NCBI GenBank assembly: GCA_007571305.1 | Contig: RKRR01000026.1 | Coordinates: 1-58,608 of the forward strand | Direction: 5' to 3' | DNA: 58,608 nt | Origin: Candidatus Poribacteria bacterium | GTDB taxonomy: Bacteria; Poribacteria; WGA-4E; WGA-3G | Shown here: in pieces, positions 22,416 through 31,035 of the stretch | Layout: every line of letters begins with the position of its first letter | Numbering within the stretch: position 1 is the first letter of the stretch | The notes under the pieces: generated by a model | What the model was told of the DNA's origin: nothing | Seen by the model: only the letters and a program-made list of their open reading frames with translations | Database searches by the model: none | Translations under genes and position numbers: made by a program

Positions 22416-23873
22416 CTATGCGATATTCGCTAACTGTGCTGGCATATACCTTGCGTCAGCGGCAATCGCCTTCGCGAAAGCTTCCCGTGCAAGTGCCTCA
22501 TCCCCATTTGTGCGATGTGCAAGTCCGATACAGAAGTATGCCTGTGCAAGTTGTGCTCCCTGAATTCCGATAACGAGAGCTTTATAGACGGACTCCAGTC
22601 CTGTCTTCGTTTCGTCGCCGTTGCGATAGGCAGAGAGAATATGGTTGTACCCCCGCAAAAGATGTGCCGGCGCGTGATTAGGGTCCAATTCAAGTGCAAC
22701 GTTGAGTGCTTTTTTGGCTTCGGCGAAAAAGTCACCCTTCTCAAGGACACTTGACACGGTGCGGGAGGCTTGTGTGAGCAAATTTGCGTATTCTGTCCAC
22801 ACATCGGGTAAATTCGGATATTTTTCGGTGGCGGTTTTCAAGATGGCAATTGCTAAGCCAAAATCATTGCCTTCCGCTACCTCTTCAGCGGTTTCTCGGT
22901 AAGCCTGAAAGTCTTCAAGCGCGCGTGTTTTTTCGTGAAGTTTTTCGGTATCCGCAGCCGGAATAGCTGAGGGTTTCAGATGTTGCCAACCCGGCTCTGG
23001 ATCGTCGATTAACCCACGATATACCCTTAAGATGGCATAACGAGGTGTTCCCCATACCTCAGCAATAGAGCGAACCCAGTCAGGTAAGTTGGCCTCCATT
23101 TCAGTGAGAAGCGTGTTTAAGGACATGCCTTGCTCAACACGTTTTCGGACTTCTGTTAAAAAATAGGACTCGATTTCAAGCAATAGATCAATTTCGGCAT
23201 CACGAGCTAAGGGCCCGTGTCCGGGTAGGACAGATTTAGGTTCGTATGCCCGAAGTTCCTTAATTGTGTTGATCCAATCATGGTTCGCCATGAGTCCTTC
23301 GTTCATCACAGGCTGTCCAAAAATAGGAAAACTCCCTGTCATAACGGTGTCACCAGAGACGATGCAATCTTCTACGGGAACCCTGATAGCAGTGGCATCA
23401 TCCGTTTCTGCCTTTCCTAAGTGAACGAGATGCAGCGGCTGATTACCCAAATCGAGTTCAGTTTCGTGTGTGAACGTCTGTTGCGGCAGAAAAGGACGAT
23501 CACCGAGCATGAAGCCTCGGGAACGCAGAAACGCCTCTTGCCGCGGCGATCTGTTCACCATAAAATCCTTGGTCATCTCGCGAGCGATAACGGTTGCTCC
23601 GGCTTCATGAAAAACAGTGTTTCCGTTGGTATGATCCCAATGGTAATGGGTGTTAATCGCGTATAGTATTGGCTTATCAGTAATAGTCCGAATCGCATGA
23701 CGCAATCGCCGTGCCATCATTTGGTTGACTTGTGTATCAATTACCGCAACCCCTTTATCTCCAATGATAATAGAAGAGTTGACAATATTGCGAAAGAGAT
23801 ACATCCGTTCTGTCACTTTAACGAGTTGTCCGTATTGTCGTGGTGCAAAGGGGTTTTCGAGGATGTTTCTCAT
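22416..23873 (-). CDS. Metallo-beta-lactamase-fold hydrolase fused to TPR-like repeats
   Basis: The protein has 485 residues. The N-terminal half is an MBL fold with the di-metal signature H76-Y-H78-W-D80-H81, a second His in LVHLGKAETDD, an Asp in VSGDTVMTG and LPGHGPLARD. It lacks a signal peptide. The C-terminal part (about 330-485) is Ala/Leu-rich helix pairs like TPR repeats (AKKALNVALELDPNHAPAHL, AREAFAKAIAADARYM). The family includes glyoxalase II-like, sulfatase-like and quinoprotein-associated hydrolases, so the substrate is not known. It is embedded between hemE and hemH with gaps of 9 and 11 bp, suggesting a role tied to heme or porphyrin handling; that is inference. Confidence 0.8.
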   Translation of the reverse strand: MRNILENPFAPRQYGQLVKVTERMYLFRNIVNSSIIIGDKGVAVIDTQVNQMMARRLRHAIRTITDKPILYAINTHYHWDHTNGNTVFHEAGATVIAREMTKDFMVNRSPRQEAFLRSRGFMLGDRPFLPQQTFTHETELDLGNQPLHLVHLGKAETDDATAIRVPVEDCIVSGDTVMTGSFPIFGQPVMNEGLMANHDWINTIKELRAYEPKSVLPGHGPLARDAEIDLLLEIESYFLTEVRKRVEQGMSLNTLLTEMEANLPDWVRSIAEVWGTPRYAILRVYRGLIDDPEPGWQHLKPSAIPAADTEKLHEKTRALEDFQAYRETAEEVAEGNDFGLAIAILKTATEKYPNLPDVWTEYANLLTQASRTVSSVLEKGDFFAEAKKALNVALELDPNHAPAHLLRGYNHILSAYRNGDETKTGLESVYKALVIGIQGAQLAQAYFCIGLAHRTNGDEALAREAFAKAIAADARYMPAQLANIA

Positions 23874-23882
23874 TAAATCTTC

Positions 23883-24962
23883 CTATAGTGTTTTTGCGAT
23901 GCGTACAAAATGCTTAACATTTTCAAATGGCGTATCTCTGTGCAGACCATGACTCAGGTTCAAAATATGTCCAGTTTTTCCGCCCTGTCTCAGACAGGTC
24001 TCAACGGCTTCCGTGATGTCGGCAGGTGTACCATCACGAAGGATGTCATTATCTACGTTTCCTTGGAAGGCAACGGCACCATTTGTGTTTGCCTTAGCTC
24101 TACCAAGATCCACACATTTCCCAATGCTTAGGACATTTGCCCCACTCCGATGCATTAAATCTACATAGTTGCACTCTTTTGCGAACAAGATTCCTGGCAC
24201 CTTTGGATCGAGTTCAGCGAAGATCTGCTGATGATAAGGAAAAGCGAACTCTTCATATACATGCCTCGGTAAGACATCAGCAATGGACTCGAAAAGTTGC
24301 ACTATTTGAACACCCTCACTGATTTGATAGTTCAAGTAGTTAATAGTCATTTTGGTCAACTTGTTCAGTAGACGATGTAAGAGTGCGGGGGCTTCTTCCA
24401 TCATTCTGAAGACAGGAGCCGCTTTTTCGGATACTCCAGAACCACGTTTGATCGGACTTTCCCCTGCAATGAGAAAAAAAGCGAGGGTCAAAGGTGCCCC
24501 GGCGAAACCGATCAGAGGCAGTTCTTCATTTAAGGTTTCACGCAGGTTACGAATGACATTTCCTGTGAATGCCAATTGTGTCGAAGGTTCATCGACGGGT
24601 TGCAGAGCGTCTATTTGTGCCTGCGTGCGGATTGGAGGATTTAAAATGGGTCCTGGATCGAATCGGAAATGCGCGCCCATGGGTGCAAGAGGGGTAAGAA
24701 TGTCTTTATAGACAATGATGGCATCAACACCGATACGTTTGGGAAGGAGTGATATTTTGACCGCTGACTCGACATCCGCTTGGGACATTGGGGCAGGGCA
24801 GGTCCGAAAGAGCCGTTCTAACGGAAGGTTAAGCTCACGTCGAATTTGACGGTAAACGGGATCTGATCTGCCCGCCTGCCGCATCATCCATACTGGGACA
24901 CGTTCTACAGGGAGACATCTCGATGCGCGCAGAAGTAAGTCATTCTTGAATTGTCGTTCCAT
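23883..24962 (-). CDS. hemE: Uroporphyrinogen decarboxylase
   Basis: The protein has 359 residues, the usual HemE length. It decarboxylates the four acetate side chains of uroporphyrinogen III to coproporphyrinogen III in the cytosol. The signature PVWMMRQAGRSDP near residue 23 carries the catalytic-site Arg pair, and GFAGAPLTLAFFLI matches the second HemE signature. IIVYKDILTPLAPMG and the Asn-rich FQGNVDNDIL near the C-terminus are family features, as is GHILNLSHGLHRDTP. It starts 19 bp after the LamG gene and is the first heme enzyme in the operon. Confidence 0.93.
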   Translation of the reverse strand: MERQFKNDLLLRASRCLPVERVPVWMMRQAGRSDPVYRQIRRELNLPLERLFRTCPAPMSQADVESAVKISLLPKRIGVDAIIVYKDILTPLAPMGAHFRFDPGPILNPPIRTQAQIDALQPVDEPSTQLAFTGNVIRNLRETLNEELPLIGFAGAPLTLAFFLIAGESPIKRGSGVSEKAAPVFRMMEEAPALLHRLLNKLTKMTINYLNYQISEGVQIVQLFESIADVLPRHVYEEFAFPYHQQIFAELDPKVPGILFAKECNYVDLMHRSGANVLSIGKCVDLGRAKANTNGAVAFQGNVDNDILRDGTPADITEAVETCLRQGGKTGHILNLSHGLHRDTPFENVKHFVRIAKTL

Positions 24963-24981
24963 ACTGGCGAGAATTACCTCT

Positions 24982-25830
24982 TTAGCGTTCTTTCAAATTG
25001 CCCCACGTCGTCGCCAATTTGCCTTCAGGTTCCACCGGAGCAACACCGAGAACTTTTCCTACACCTTCTTCCATGAGCGTTTTGATGTCTCCCTCGTTCA
25101 AGGCATCACTGAACATCGCCACATCGTCAACGATGCCTTTGAAGTAGCCACCGTCACATCCATGGCCTGCCGGACAGAGTCCACTGCCGATGAGTAGACC
25201 TTTCTCAGGTTCCCCGACTTTATTGGGTCCCTTCGCCTTAAATTCACCATCAATGTAGAGTTCATATTCAGTGCCGTTGTAGATACCGGCGACAAAGTAC
25301 CATTCATTTGGCGTATTCACCGGTGTGTTCGCGGCGGCACAACCCGCTTGGCAACTTTTGAATTCAAAATTACCACCGTTCCAGAATTCAAACCACCAAT
25401 TCGCGCCCCCACCGTCTCCCGGATTACCGTTTGCAATGATGAGAGTGGCTGAACCTTTACCTCCTGGATTGTTGCCGCCAACAGCCTTTGGATGCATCCA
25501 GAAAGTAACTGTAAACACCTCTGGATTGAACAGAGGCGACGGAGCAATTTCAACGTAATCATCTTTTCCGTCGAATATAACGGCTTTCCCGAATTGTCCA
25601 TCTTCCCATTTCGTGCCTTCTTTGAGTTCGCCATCGTTGCCATTCCCGGACAAATCTTCAGCAACTTTTCCACTACCCTCATCAAAAAGCCAAATCCCGA
25701 CAACTGCCTTTGGATCAATTTTGGCGTTGCTTGTCGTAGCACAGTACAGCGTGAGGAAAGCAAACCCAAGGCCTATCAGCATCCAATATTGATTCGGTCT
25801 GTTAGCAAGGAATTTTGTGAGAAAATTCAT
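24982..25830 (-). CDS. Secreted LamG/concanavalin-like domain protein
   Basis: The protein has 282 residues. An N-terminal hydrophobic segment (about 15-37) is a signal or anchor. A single LamG jelly-roll domain follows: GIWLFDEGSGKVAEDLSGNG, AVIFDGKDDYVEIA, FTVTFWMHPK, EWYFVAGIYNGTEYELYIDG and FKGIVDDVAMFSDALNEGDI, all typical. Such single-LamG proteins are abundant in Poribacteria and Planctomycetes and are thought to bind glycans. The last 25 residues (EGKLATTWGNLKER) also recur in such proteins. It overlaps the upstream membrane protein gene by 4 bp and precedes hemE by 19 bp, so it lies inside the heme operon without an obvious metabolic link. Confidence 0.8.
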   Translation of the reverse strand: MNFLTKFLANRPNQYWMLIGLGFAFLTLYCATTSNAKIDPKAVVGIWLFDEGSGKVAEDLSGNGNDGELKEGTKWEDGQFGKAVIFDGKDDYVEIAPSPLFNPEVFTVTFWMHPKAVGGNNPGGKGSATLIIANGNPGDGGGANWWFEFWNGGNFEFKSCQAGCAAANTPVNTPNEWYFVAGIYNGTEYELYIDGEFKAKGPNKVGEPEKGLLIGSGLCPAGHGCDGGYFKGIVDDVAMFSDALNEGDIKTLMEEGVGKVLGVAPVEPEGKLATTWGNLKER

Positions 25831-26171
25831 TGTGAGAGGTCCCCCTTCTGGTGTCGCTCAAGAAACTGCCTGAGTTTGGCGAAACTTTTAACGTTTTTCA
25901 TGATCCTGCCGCTCTCTCGTTCTTCAAGATACAGAAAAAAACCCATAAAATAGAGGCTTGCCAAGAACAGGAGAAACCCTGTGAAACACTGAGCGATTGC
26001 CCAGTAGTTTGGTTGAAAACTCAGGTAAAAAGGGACAGCTGCGGTGTCACTTTCTGCTCCAGCAGATTCCTGCTCAGACCATTCCACCAAAATGAAGCCA
26101 CCCCATCCAGTTATCCCAAGAGATAAAAAAGCGATTGAAAGGACAAAAAGGATGAAAAATGGGATACCCAT
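25827..26171 (-). CDS. Small two-helix membrane protein
   Basis: The protein has 114 residues with two hydrophobic segments (about 3-28 and 58-82) and a charged C-terminal tail rich in Lys and Arg. The linker has acidic residues and one Trp-rich turn. It overlaps the LamG gene by 4 bp (stop and start interlocked) and follows the dehydrogenase by 12 bp. No family is recognised. Confidence 0.65.
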   Translation of the reverse strand: MGIPFFILFVLSIAFLSLGITGWGGFILVEWSEQESAGAESDTAAVPFYLSFQPNYWAIAQCFTGFLLFLASLYFMGFFLYLEERESGRIMKNVKSFAKLRQFLERHQKGDLSQ

Positions 26172-26183
26172 GTCGTTTACCGA

Positions 26184-27254
26184 TTAGTCAGAGACTTTTA
26201 TTAGACCCTTGGTACAACCGTCTTCACGATTGCGGACCTTTGTTATCCCTTCAACAAGTGATTCGAGCGAGAACTCATGGCTGATGATTTTGTCCATGTT
26301 GACATCGCCACTCGAAATGAGCTGCACTGCTTCTTCCCACGTATCAGGTGCCAACCAAGAGAACCTGATGGTTTTATCCATAAGGATCGTATCGAGGATG
26401 GGAACTTGCATGACATCTGTATCACCAGGAAGTCCGAAGATAACGACAGTTGCGTGTCTGCCTGTAACTTCTAAGGCAGTATGAATTGCATCAAGGGAGC
26501 TGGTAGCCGTAATTGCACGATCTGCCAATTCGCCATTGTTGAGCTCTTGAATCATAGCACCTAAGTCTTCCACATAGTGCGGAGAATTGGTATCACTGAC
26601 GTTGACGACTACATCTGCACCGAGCTCCTTGCCGCAGTCCAAACGATAATCACGAGTCCCGACAAGCAGGACATTTTTCAAGCCGCGACTCTTTAGGACT
26701 TGCACCATCATCAATCCGATGGGACCGGGCCCGAAGACGACGGCAGTTTGCCCTTCTTCGGCGTTGAGGTTGTTGACAGCATAGAGTCCGCATGCGAGAG
26801 GCTCAGTGAGAGCACCTTGGTCGTACGTTACATTTTCGGGCAGCTTGACTGTCCAGCGATAGTCTGAGACTGCGTACTCCGCAAAGCCGCCATCAACACC
26901 TACACCTAAGACGCGTTTTTCCGGACATAAGTTGGATAATCCTCGCTTACTCCAAAACGAATCTGGATTTGATTGAACAGGATTAACAACAACCCGATCG
27001 CCTACTTTGAATCCACCCGTGTTTCTCGCTTCGCTGCCAACTTCGACGACTTCACCGGTAAATTCGTGTCCAAGGATAAGTGGTCCTTTCCCGTCGTCCG
27101 TTTCAAGCGAACTATTGCCAAAATAATATGCTACGTCCGAACCACAGATGCCTACCGAACGGACTTGGACGAGCAGATCATTGTCTCCAGATGCTGGCAC
27201 AGGCCGATCCTCAAGGCTCATTGATTCGGGTTCATAGAAAATTTGGGATTTCAT
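26184..27254 (-). CDS. Zinc-dependent medium-chain dehydrogenase (sorbitol/threonine dehydrogenase-like)
   Basis: The protein has 356 residues and belongs to the NAD(P)-dependent MDR family. The catalytic zinc ligands are C37 (GICGSD), H63 and E64 (LGHEFTGEVV). The cofactor fold shows GPGPIGLMMVQVLKSRG. The four-cysteine structural zinc site of many MDR enzymes is absent: the region between VVVNP and the next strand has only one Cys. The substrate is probably a polyol, sugar or amino alcohol. It is first in the eight-gene operon, with an AAGGAGG site before the ATG at 27254 and a promoter at 27289-27318. Confidence 0.83.
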   Translation of the reverse strand: MKSQIFYEPESMSLEDRPVPASGDNDLLVQVRSVGICGSDVAYYFGNSSLETDDGKGPLILGHEFTGEVVEVGSEARNTGGFKVGDRVVVNPVQSNPDSFWSKRGLSNLCPEKRVLGVGVDGGFAEYAVSDYRWTVKLPENVTYDQGALTEPLACGLYAVNNLNAEEGQTAVVFGPGPIGLMMVQVLKSRGLKNVLLVGTRDYRLDCGKELGADVVVNVSDTNSPHYVEDLGAMIQELNNGELADRAITATSSLDAIHTALEVTGRHATVVIFGLPGDTDVMQVPILDTILMDKTIRFSWLAPDTWEEAVQLISSGDVNMDKIISHEFSLESLVEGITKVRNREDGCTKGLIKVSD

Positions 27255-27288
27255 TATCTCCCTCCTTAAGTCTGTAATGAATGTAGTT

Positions 27289-27318
27289 ATTTTAGCATAC
27301 CTGAAATTTAAATTTCAA
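27289..27318 (-). promoter_or_regulatory. Promoter of the dehydrogenase-heme operon
   Basis: On the minus strand a -35 TTGAAA and a -10 TAAAAT are separated by 18 bp, with the start codon about 35 nt beyond. A TATGCT just upstream of the -10 could be an alternative. No other promoter is evident in the tightly packed genes down to 18911. Confidence 0.45.
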
Positions 27319-27406
27319 CGAAATTCAATCCTAAATTCCAGTATATTGGTTTTCGGCTGGACAGTCCTCAGTATTCTGTATTTAGTCGTCAGAAAGCGGC
27401 ACTATA

Positions 27407-28249
27407 TCAAAAAATAAATCGCATTTCCAGAAACAATAGTCGACTGCAGAACTCGCCGAGAAGCACCGTGATGATGGCAATAAAGAGAAAGCCAGTCGCA
27501 GCTCGTGTTGCCCCGAGCACATCACGGGCGACAGATTTCGGACGTAAACAGTCCCATGTAATGAAATAGAGGAATAACGTACCAAGGATACCGATAAGGA
27601 CCCGCATGCTGAAGATGATTTGATAGAAGAGGTTAAAGGGGACGCTATCTGTGGCTTGCTGTCTAAAAAAGAGGTTCAGGCAGAGCAACAGTGCCACACC
27701 CGAAAGTGTACAGAGCAGGACGGTATTAAACCGCTTCAGGTAGACCACTGGTAAATCAGGCACCACGAGATACCAATGACCAAACCACATTCCACTGTGG
27801 ACCGCACCGAGCAGCGCGGCAGCTGTCAAGAATTGAAGGGGTAACAGGAATATCTCACCGGGAAGTTGGACGACTTGAAAATACCGCTGCGCACTCAAAA
27901 TTAGCCACACCACGCCAGAAATTAGCCCACTAAAGAAGAGGAGCCGTGTGAGGAACGGTGCCTTGAACCACCAACTCAGTGTATAGATAAGGACAATGAG
28001 GACGAAACAGATAACAGAAATAGACTCAGAATTCTGCCAAGATCCGAAGAAGTTGCGAAATGTAACAGATTGCTGATGGAGCGCAAGGTTTGCGCACCGT
28101 GATAATCCGCCCACGAGTAGATAGATGCTACCCATCAAACGGTAGAAATTCGCACCCACTAATTCCTTTGGGACTAAAAGGAGGAGAGCAAACCCACCAA
28201 CCGAGAGTTGACTAAAAACAAGATAAAAGACATCGACAATACTGAACAT
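27407..28249 (-). CDS. Multi-pass membrane protein of unknown function
   Basis: The protein has 280 residues with about eight hydrophobic helices and very few soluble segments. A histidine-bearing stretch AVHSGMWFGHWYLV lies near residue 150, between helices, and could hold a metal or haem, though nothing proves it. It has a separate reading unit from the downstream dehydrogenase (152-bp gap with a promoter). I do not recognise the family. Confidence 0.65.
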   Translation of the reverse strand: MFSIVDVFYLVFSQLSVGGFALLLLVPKELVGANFYRLMGSIYLLVGGLSRCANLALHQQSVTFRNFFGSWQNSESISVICFVLIVLIYTLSWWFKAPFLTRLLFFSGLISGVVWLILSAQRYFQVVQLPGEIFLLPLQFLTAAALLGAVHSGMWFGHWYLVVPDLPVVYLKRFNTVLLCTLSGVALLLCLNLFFRQQATDSVPFNLFYQIIFSMRVLIGILGTLFLYFITWDCLRPKSVARDVLGATRAATGFLFIAIITVLLGEFCSRLLFLEMRFIF

Positions 28250-28318
28250 CGTTGGTATTTGGTAACTCCAACAAGTGAATGGATTCTTCGGTAGTTGGTT
28301 TTAATGAAATCGTGCTAT

Positions 28319-28373
28319 TGAAAAACATTCAAGATCCGCAGCATTTCGTAGCGTAGGCTGTTAGCCTGCGTGC
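28319..28373 (+). repeat. Dispersed palindromic repeat, copy 1
   Basis: This segment matches, in inverted orientation, part of the copy at 36688-36740: both have an A-run, then ATTC/GTTC, GATCCGC, GCATT and CGTAGCGTA. It ends in the palindromic core TAGGCTGTTAGCCTGCG. It directly abuts the MITE-like element at 28375. Confidence 0.7.
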
Positions 28374-28374
28374 T

Positions 28375-28685
28375 TATAGTAAAATCCGAAAATAAGTTGA
28401 CACTTGTAGCATAAGAAACCGTGGGTCTCCTGTGCCATCAGAAACATATAACTTCAAAGTTCACCCGACGATACGAGTGTATAAGTAATTAACGCCAATT
28501 TGAAAAAAAATATTATGAGGTCCAAAACGGACGCAGATTGAGCAAAAAAGCAATACATTCACGCAAAAAGAGGCGATTTTTTAGGGATATACCCCCCGAA
28601 ATCCCCCGTATCCGTGAAACTTTAACCGGCAATGCGTCTACCCTGAATATTTATCAAACTCACGTTAATGACGAAATCTACTATA
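28375..28685 (+). repeat. MITE-like element, interrupted copy
   Basis: The left end TATAGTAAAATCCG and the next 117 bp (to 28491) align with the elements at 44930 and 56707. The family's right end ATCTACTATA appears only at 28685, so about 175 bp of unrelated DNA (28492-28665) interrupts it. The inserted part has no recognised gene; a 73-residue frame at 28538-28759 runs out through the repeat and looks spurious. Confidence 0.7.
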
Positions 28686-28686
28686 A

Positions 28687-28733
28687 GATGCACAACCTAA
28701 CAGGTTATGCTACAAACTGGCAACTTGGGTTTT
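28687..28733 (-). repeat. Dispersed palindromic repeat, copy 2
   Basis: Reverse complement of the repeats at 36630 and 50442: AAGTTGCCAGTTTGTAGC, then a CATAACCTGTTAGGTTGTGC core. Follows the MITE-like element by one base. Confidence 0.75.
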
Positions 28734-28871
28734 CCTACAAAAACGGAAACCCATTATAGTCCACCGTAAAGCGATGAATTGGAACATCGCTATGTCAAGA
28801 ACCATAACGGGTTTACCTGTCGTGCGCGGTTAAAACCGCGATGTTTGCGATATAAAACGGTATGCTTCCGT

Positions 28872-29276
28872 CTATATAATTTCGACTTCGGCACCAAGAG
28901 CTTCGAGCTGTTCTTTCGTTTTCTCGGCTTCCTCTTTGGCAATGCCCTCTTGAATGACGACCGGTGCAGATTCAACTTTCTCTTTCGCTTCTTTCAATCC
29001 GAGCCCAGTAATCGCGCGAACCTCTTTGATAACAGGAATCTTCTTGGAACCGAAGTCTTTGAGCTGAACGTCGAATTCTGTTTTCTCTTCAACTTCGGCG
29101 GCTTCTTCTCCATCTGCGGCAGCAGGGGCTGCTGGCATCATCCCAGGCATAGCGACTGCCGGCATGGCTGATGCGCTGACTCCGAATTTATCCTCTAAGG
29201 CTTTGACCAGTTCAGAAAGCTCCAGAACGGTCATATTACTAATTTCGTCAATCAATTTTTCCATATCTGCGGCCAT
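28872..29276 (-). CDS. rplL: Large ribosomal subunit protein bL12 (L7/L12)
   Basis: The protein has 134 residues. The N-terminal dimerisation region ([20 protein letters not shown]) is followed by an Ala/Pro/Met-rich hinge (about 44-60) and the globular C-terminal domain ([35 protein letters not shown]) that recruits translation GTPases. It follows rplJ by 106 bp. Downstream a weak hairpin with TTTTAT (28850-28870) and a perfect CGCGGTT/AACCGCG palindrome near 28825 may end transcription. Unusually, rpoB does not follow. Confidence 0.95.
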   Translation of the reverse strand: MAADMEKLIDEISNMTVLELSELVKALEDKFGVSASAMPAVAMPGMMPAAPAAADGEEAAEVEEKTEFDVQLKDFGSKKIPVIKEVRAITGLGLKEAKEKVESAPVVIQEGIAKEEAEKTKEQLEALGAEVEII

Positions 29277-29382
29277 GTTTGTATCCTTTCTATATGTAGT
29301 ATCAACTTAACTTGATTAGAGATTTTCTGATCAAGTCGTGCAGTTACTGCGATATTGATATAAGCGCTCGATGCGCTATGCA

Positions 29383-29949
29383 TTAGGCATCTTCCGCCTC
29401 TCTCTTCTGGTCGGCAACCTGTGTCAGTACGGAGGTTACCTGACGTATTGTTCCACTGAGTACGTTCACCATCCCTGTAATCGGTGAACCCTGATTTAAG
29501 GTGTTGACAAGCCCAGTGAGAGGTGAACTGATAACCCCGACAGTGCGGGCAATCAAGACCTCTCGTGATGGCATATCTTTCAGGGCTTCAACGCCTGCTG
29601 CATCGATGACTCGCGTTCCAAGAATGCCACCTTTAATCTTAAAATTTTCGTGTTCCTCACCAAATTCAAGCAAGATTTTTGAAGATGTCGCCGGATCTGT
29701 ACCAGTAGCAAGAGCCGTATTCCCCTTGAGGTAAGGTGCTAAGTCATCAATGCCTCTCTCTTGAGCGACGACGTTTACCAATGTGTTCTTACAGACCTTA
29801 TAGCCCACATCAGCGGCTCGGAGTTGGTTCCGCAATTCGTTGATTTCTGCGACGGTAAGTCCCTGAAAGTCTGTTAGCAGAACCACATCGGCATTGTCAA
29901 AAATCTCACGGATTTGTTCTGTTTGCTGAACATTTGCCTGATTCGGCAT
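29383..29949 (-). CDS. rplJ: Large ribosomal subunit protein uL10
   Basis: The protein has 188 residues. It is the base of the L10-L12 stalk: the N-terminal rRNA-binding domain contains VVLLTDFQGLTVAEINELR and YKVCKNTLVNVVAQE, and the C-terminal helix binds L12 dimers. An AAAGGA site lies eight bases before the ATG. It is preceded by an L10 leader and an attenuator-type terminator, so autoregulation by L10-L12 is expected. Confidence 0.95.
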   Translation of the reverse strand: MPNQANVQQTEQIREIFDNADVVLLTDFQGLTVAEINELRNQLRAADVGYKVCKNTLVNVVAQERGIDDLAPYLKGNTALATGTDPATSSKILLEFGEEHENFKIKGGILGTRVIDAAGVEALKDMPSREVLIARTVGVISSPLTGLVNTLNQGSPITGMVNVLSGTIRQVTSVLTQVADQKREAEDA

Positions 29950-30047
29950 GTTTCAGTTCCTTTCTATTTTCTATATAGGTTGTATAGTAGCCAGAGTGCG
30001 GGCCCTTGGCTTGCCTATAAACCCGTTAATTAGGGATACGATTACAT

Positions 30048-30073
30048 AAAAAAAACCTCCAGGTGCCTGGAGG
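30048..30073 (-). terminator. Intrinsic terminator/attenuator in the rplJ leader
   Basis: On the minus strand CCTCCAGG-CA-CCTGGAGG forms an 8-bp stem followed by eight T. It stands between the L10-binding leader and rplJ, the arrangement of a transcription attenuator. Confidence 0.85.
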
Positions 30074-30099
30074 CTCACATCCAAAAAGGAACGAACAGC

Positions 30100-30220
30100 G
30101 AGTAACAAGATTTCACGGACGCTTCGATCTTACATCACTCGTTCTGTTTCTTCAAGCCTCGGTAGGCAATTAAGCCGACGGCACCTACGTTCTACGACTC
30201 TATTCAGCTGTAGGACTATT
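30100..30220 (-). ncRNA. L10 ribosomal protein leader (rplJL autoregulatory RNA)
   Basis: The minus strand shows the leader hallmark: GTAGGTGCCGTCGGC, then TTAATTGCCTACCGAGGC (plus coordinates 30151-30192). The GGTGC...TTAAT...CCTACCGAGG pattern is typical of the L10 leader bound by the L10(L12)4 complex. It lies between rplA and rplJ with an intrinsic terminator 75-100 nt downstream. The exact ends are estimated. Confidence 0.75.
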
Positions 30221-30241
30221 CCATATCGTATCCCGTGCGAA

Positions 30242-30940
30242 TTATGCAAATTGCTGTGGATCTATCCGAATACCAGCTCCCATTGTTGCTGATATAGCAA
30301 CGCTCCGAATGTACCGACCTTTCACCGCGGACGGACGCGCGGTAACGAGTGCGCTCATCACTGCGTTGAGGTTTTGTTTAATACTTTCTTCCTCAAATGA
30401 AACCTTGCCGATTGGAACCTGAACAACACCGGAGGAGCGTTCTACCCGATATTCGATCTGTCCTGCTTTGATATTTTGGAGGGTTTCGGTAACATTCGTT
30501 GTGACAGTACCTGCCTTGGCGTTAGGCATTAAGCCTCGTGGTCCAAGGACTCGCCCGAGTTTTGGCATGATACTTCGCATCAGATCCGGTGTTGCAATTG
30601 TCGCGTCAAAATCAAGCCATCCATCAACGATTTTATCAACAAGATCGTCTGTTCCAACGAAATCTGCCCCAGCTTCTTCGGCTTGCCGCGCCAGATCGCC
30701 TTGGGCGAAGACGACAACACGGACAGATTTCCCTGTTCCATGTGGCAGTGTGACAGTCCCGCGGATGTTCTGATCTGCTTGTCGAGGATCTACGCCGAGA
30801 CGTGATGCTAAATCCACGGTTTCATCAAACTTCGCGCTGCCTGTTTTTTTGACCAGCGAGACCGCCTCGTCTACCGTGTAAAGTTGTAGTCTGTCCACGT
30901 GTTCGTTGATACCGCGATATCGCTTCCCTCTTTTCGCCAT
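30242..30940 (-). CDS. rplA: Large ribosomal subunit protein uL1
   Basis: The protein has 232 residues. The L1 signatures KFDETVDLASRLGVDPRQAD, VRGT-like IRGTVTLPHGTGK and the central LGRVLGPRGLMPNAKAGTV are present. It forms the L1 stalk on 23S rRNA that moves E-site tRNA, and usually represses the L11-L1 mRNA. The ATG at 30940 has GGAG six bases upstream and begins MAKRGKRYRG; an ATG seven codons earlier is less likely. It follows rplK by 95 bp. Confidence 0.95.
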   Translation of the reverse strand: MAKRGKRYRGINEHVDRLQLYTVDEAVSLVKKTGSAKFDETVDLASRLGVDPRQADQNIRGTVTLPHGTGKSVRVVVFAQGDLARQAEEAGADFVGTDDLVDKIVDGWLDFDATIATPDLMRSIMPKLGRVLGPRGLMPNAKAGTVTTNVTETLQNIKAGQIEYRVERSSGVVQVPIGKVSFEEESIKQNLNAVMSALVTARPSAVKGRYIRSVAISATMGAGIRIDPQQFA

Positions 30941-31035
30941 GTTGTTCTCCATAGGGCACATCTCTATAGCCCCGTTTCAAAGTGAACTTATCCTTATATC
31001 AATAATGCTGTGCTTCGTCAGATGGACACGTCTCG

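Noticed and set aside
28538..28759. 73-residue plus-strand frame
   Set aside because: It runs through a MITE end and a palindromic repeat, has no family and no convincing ribosome site.
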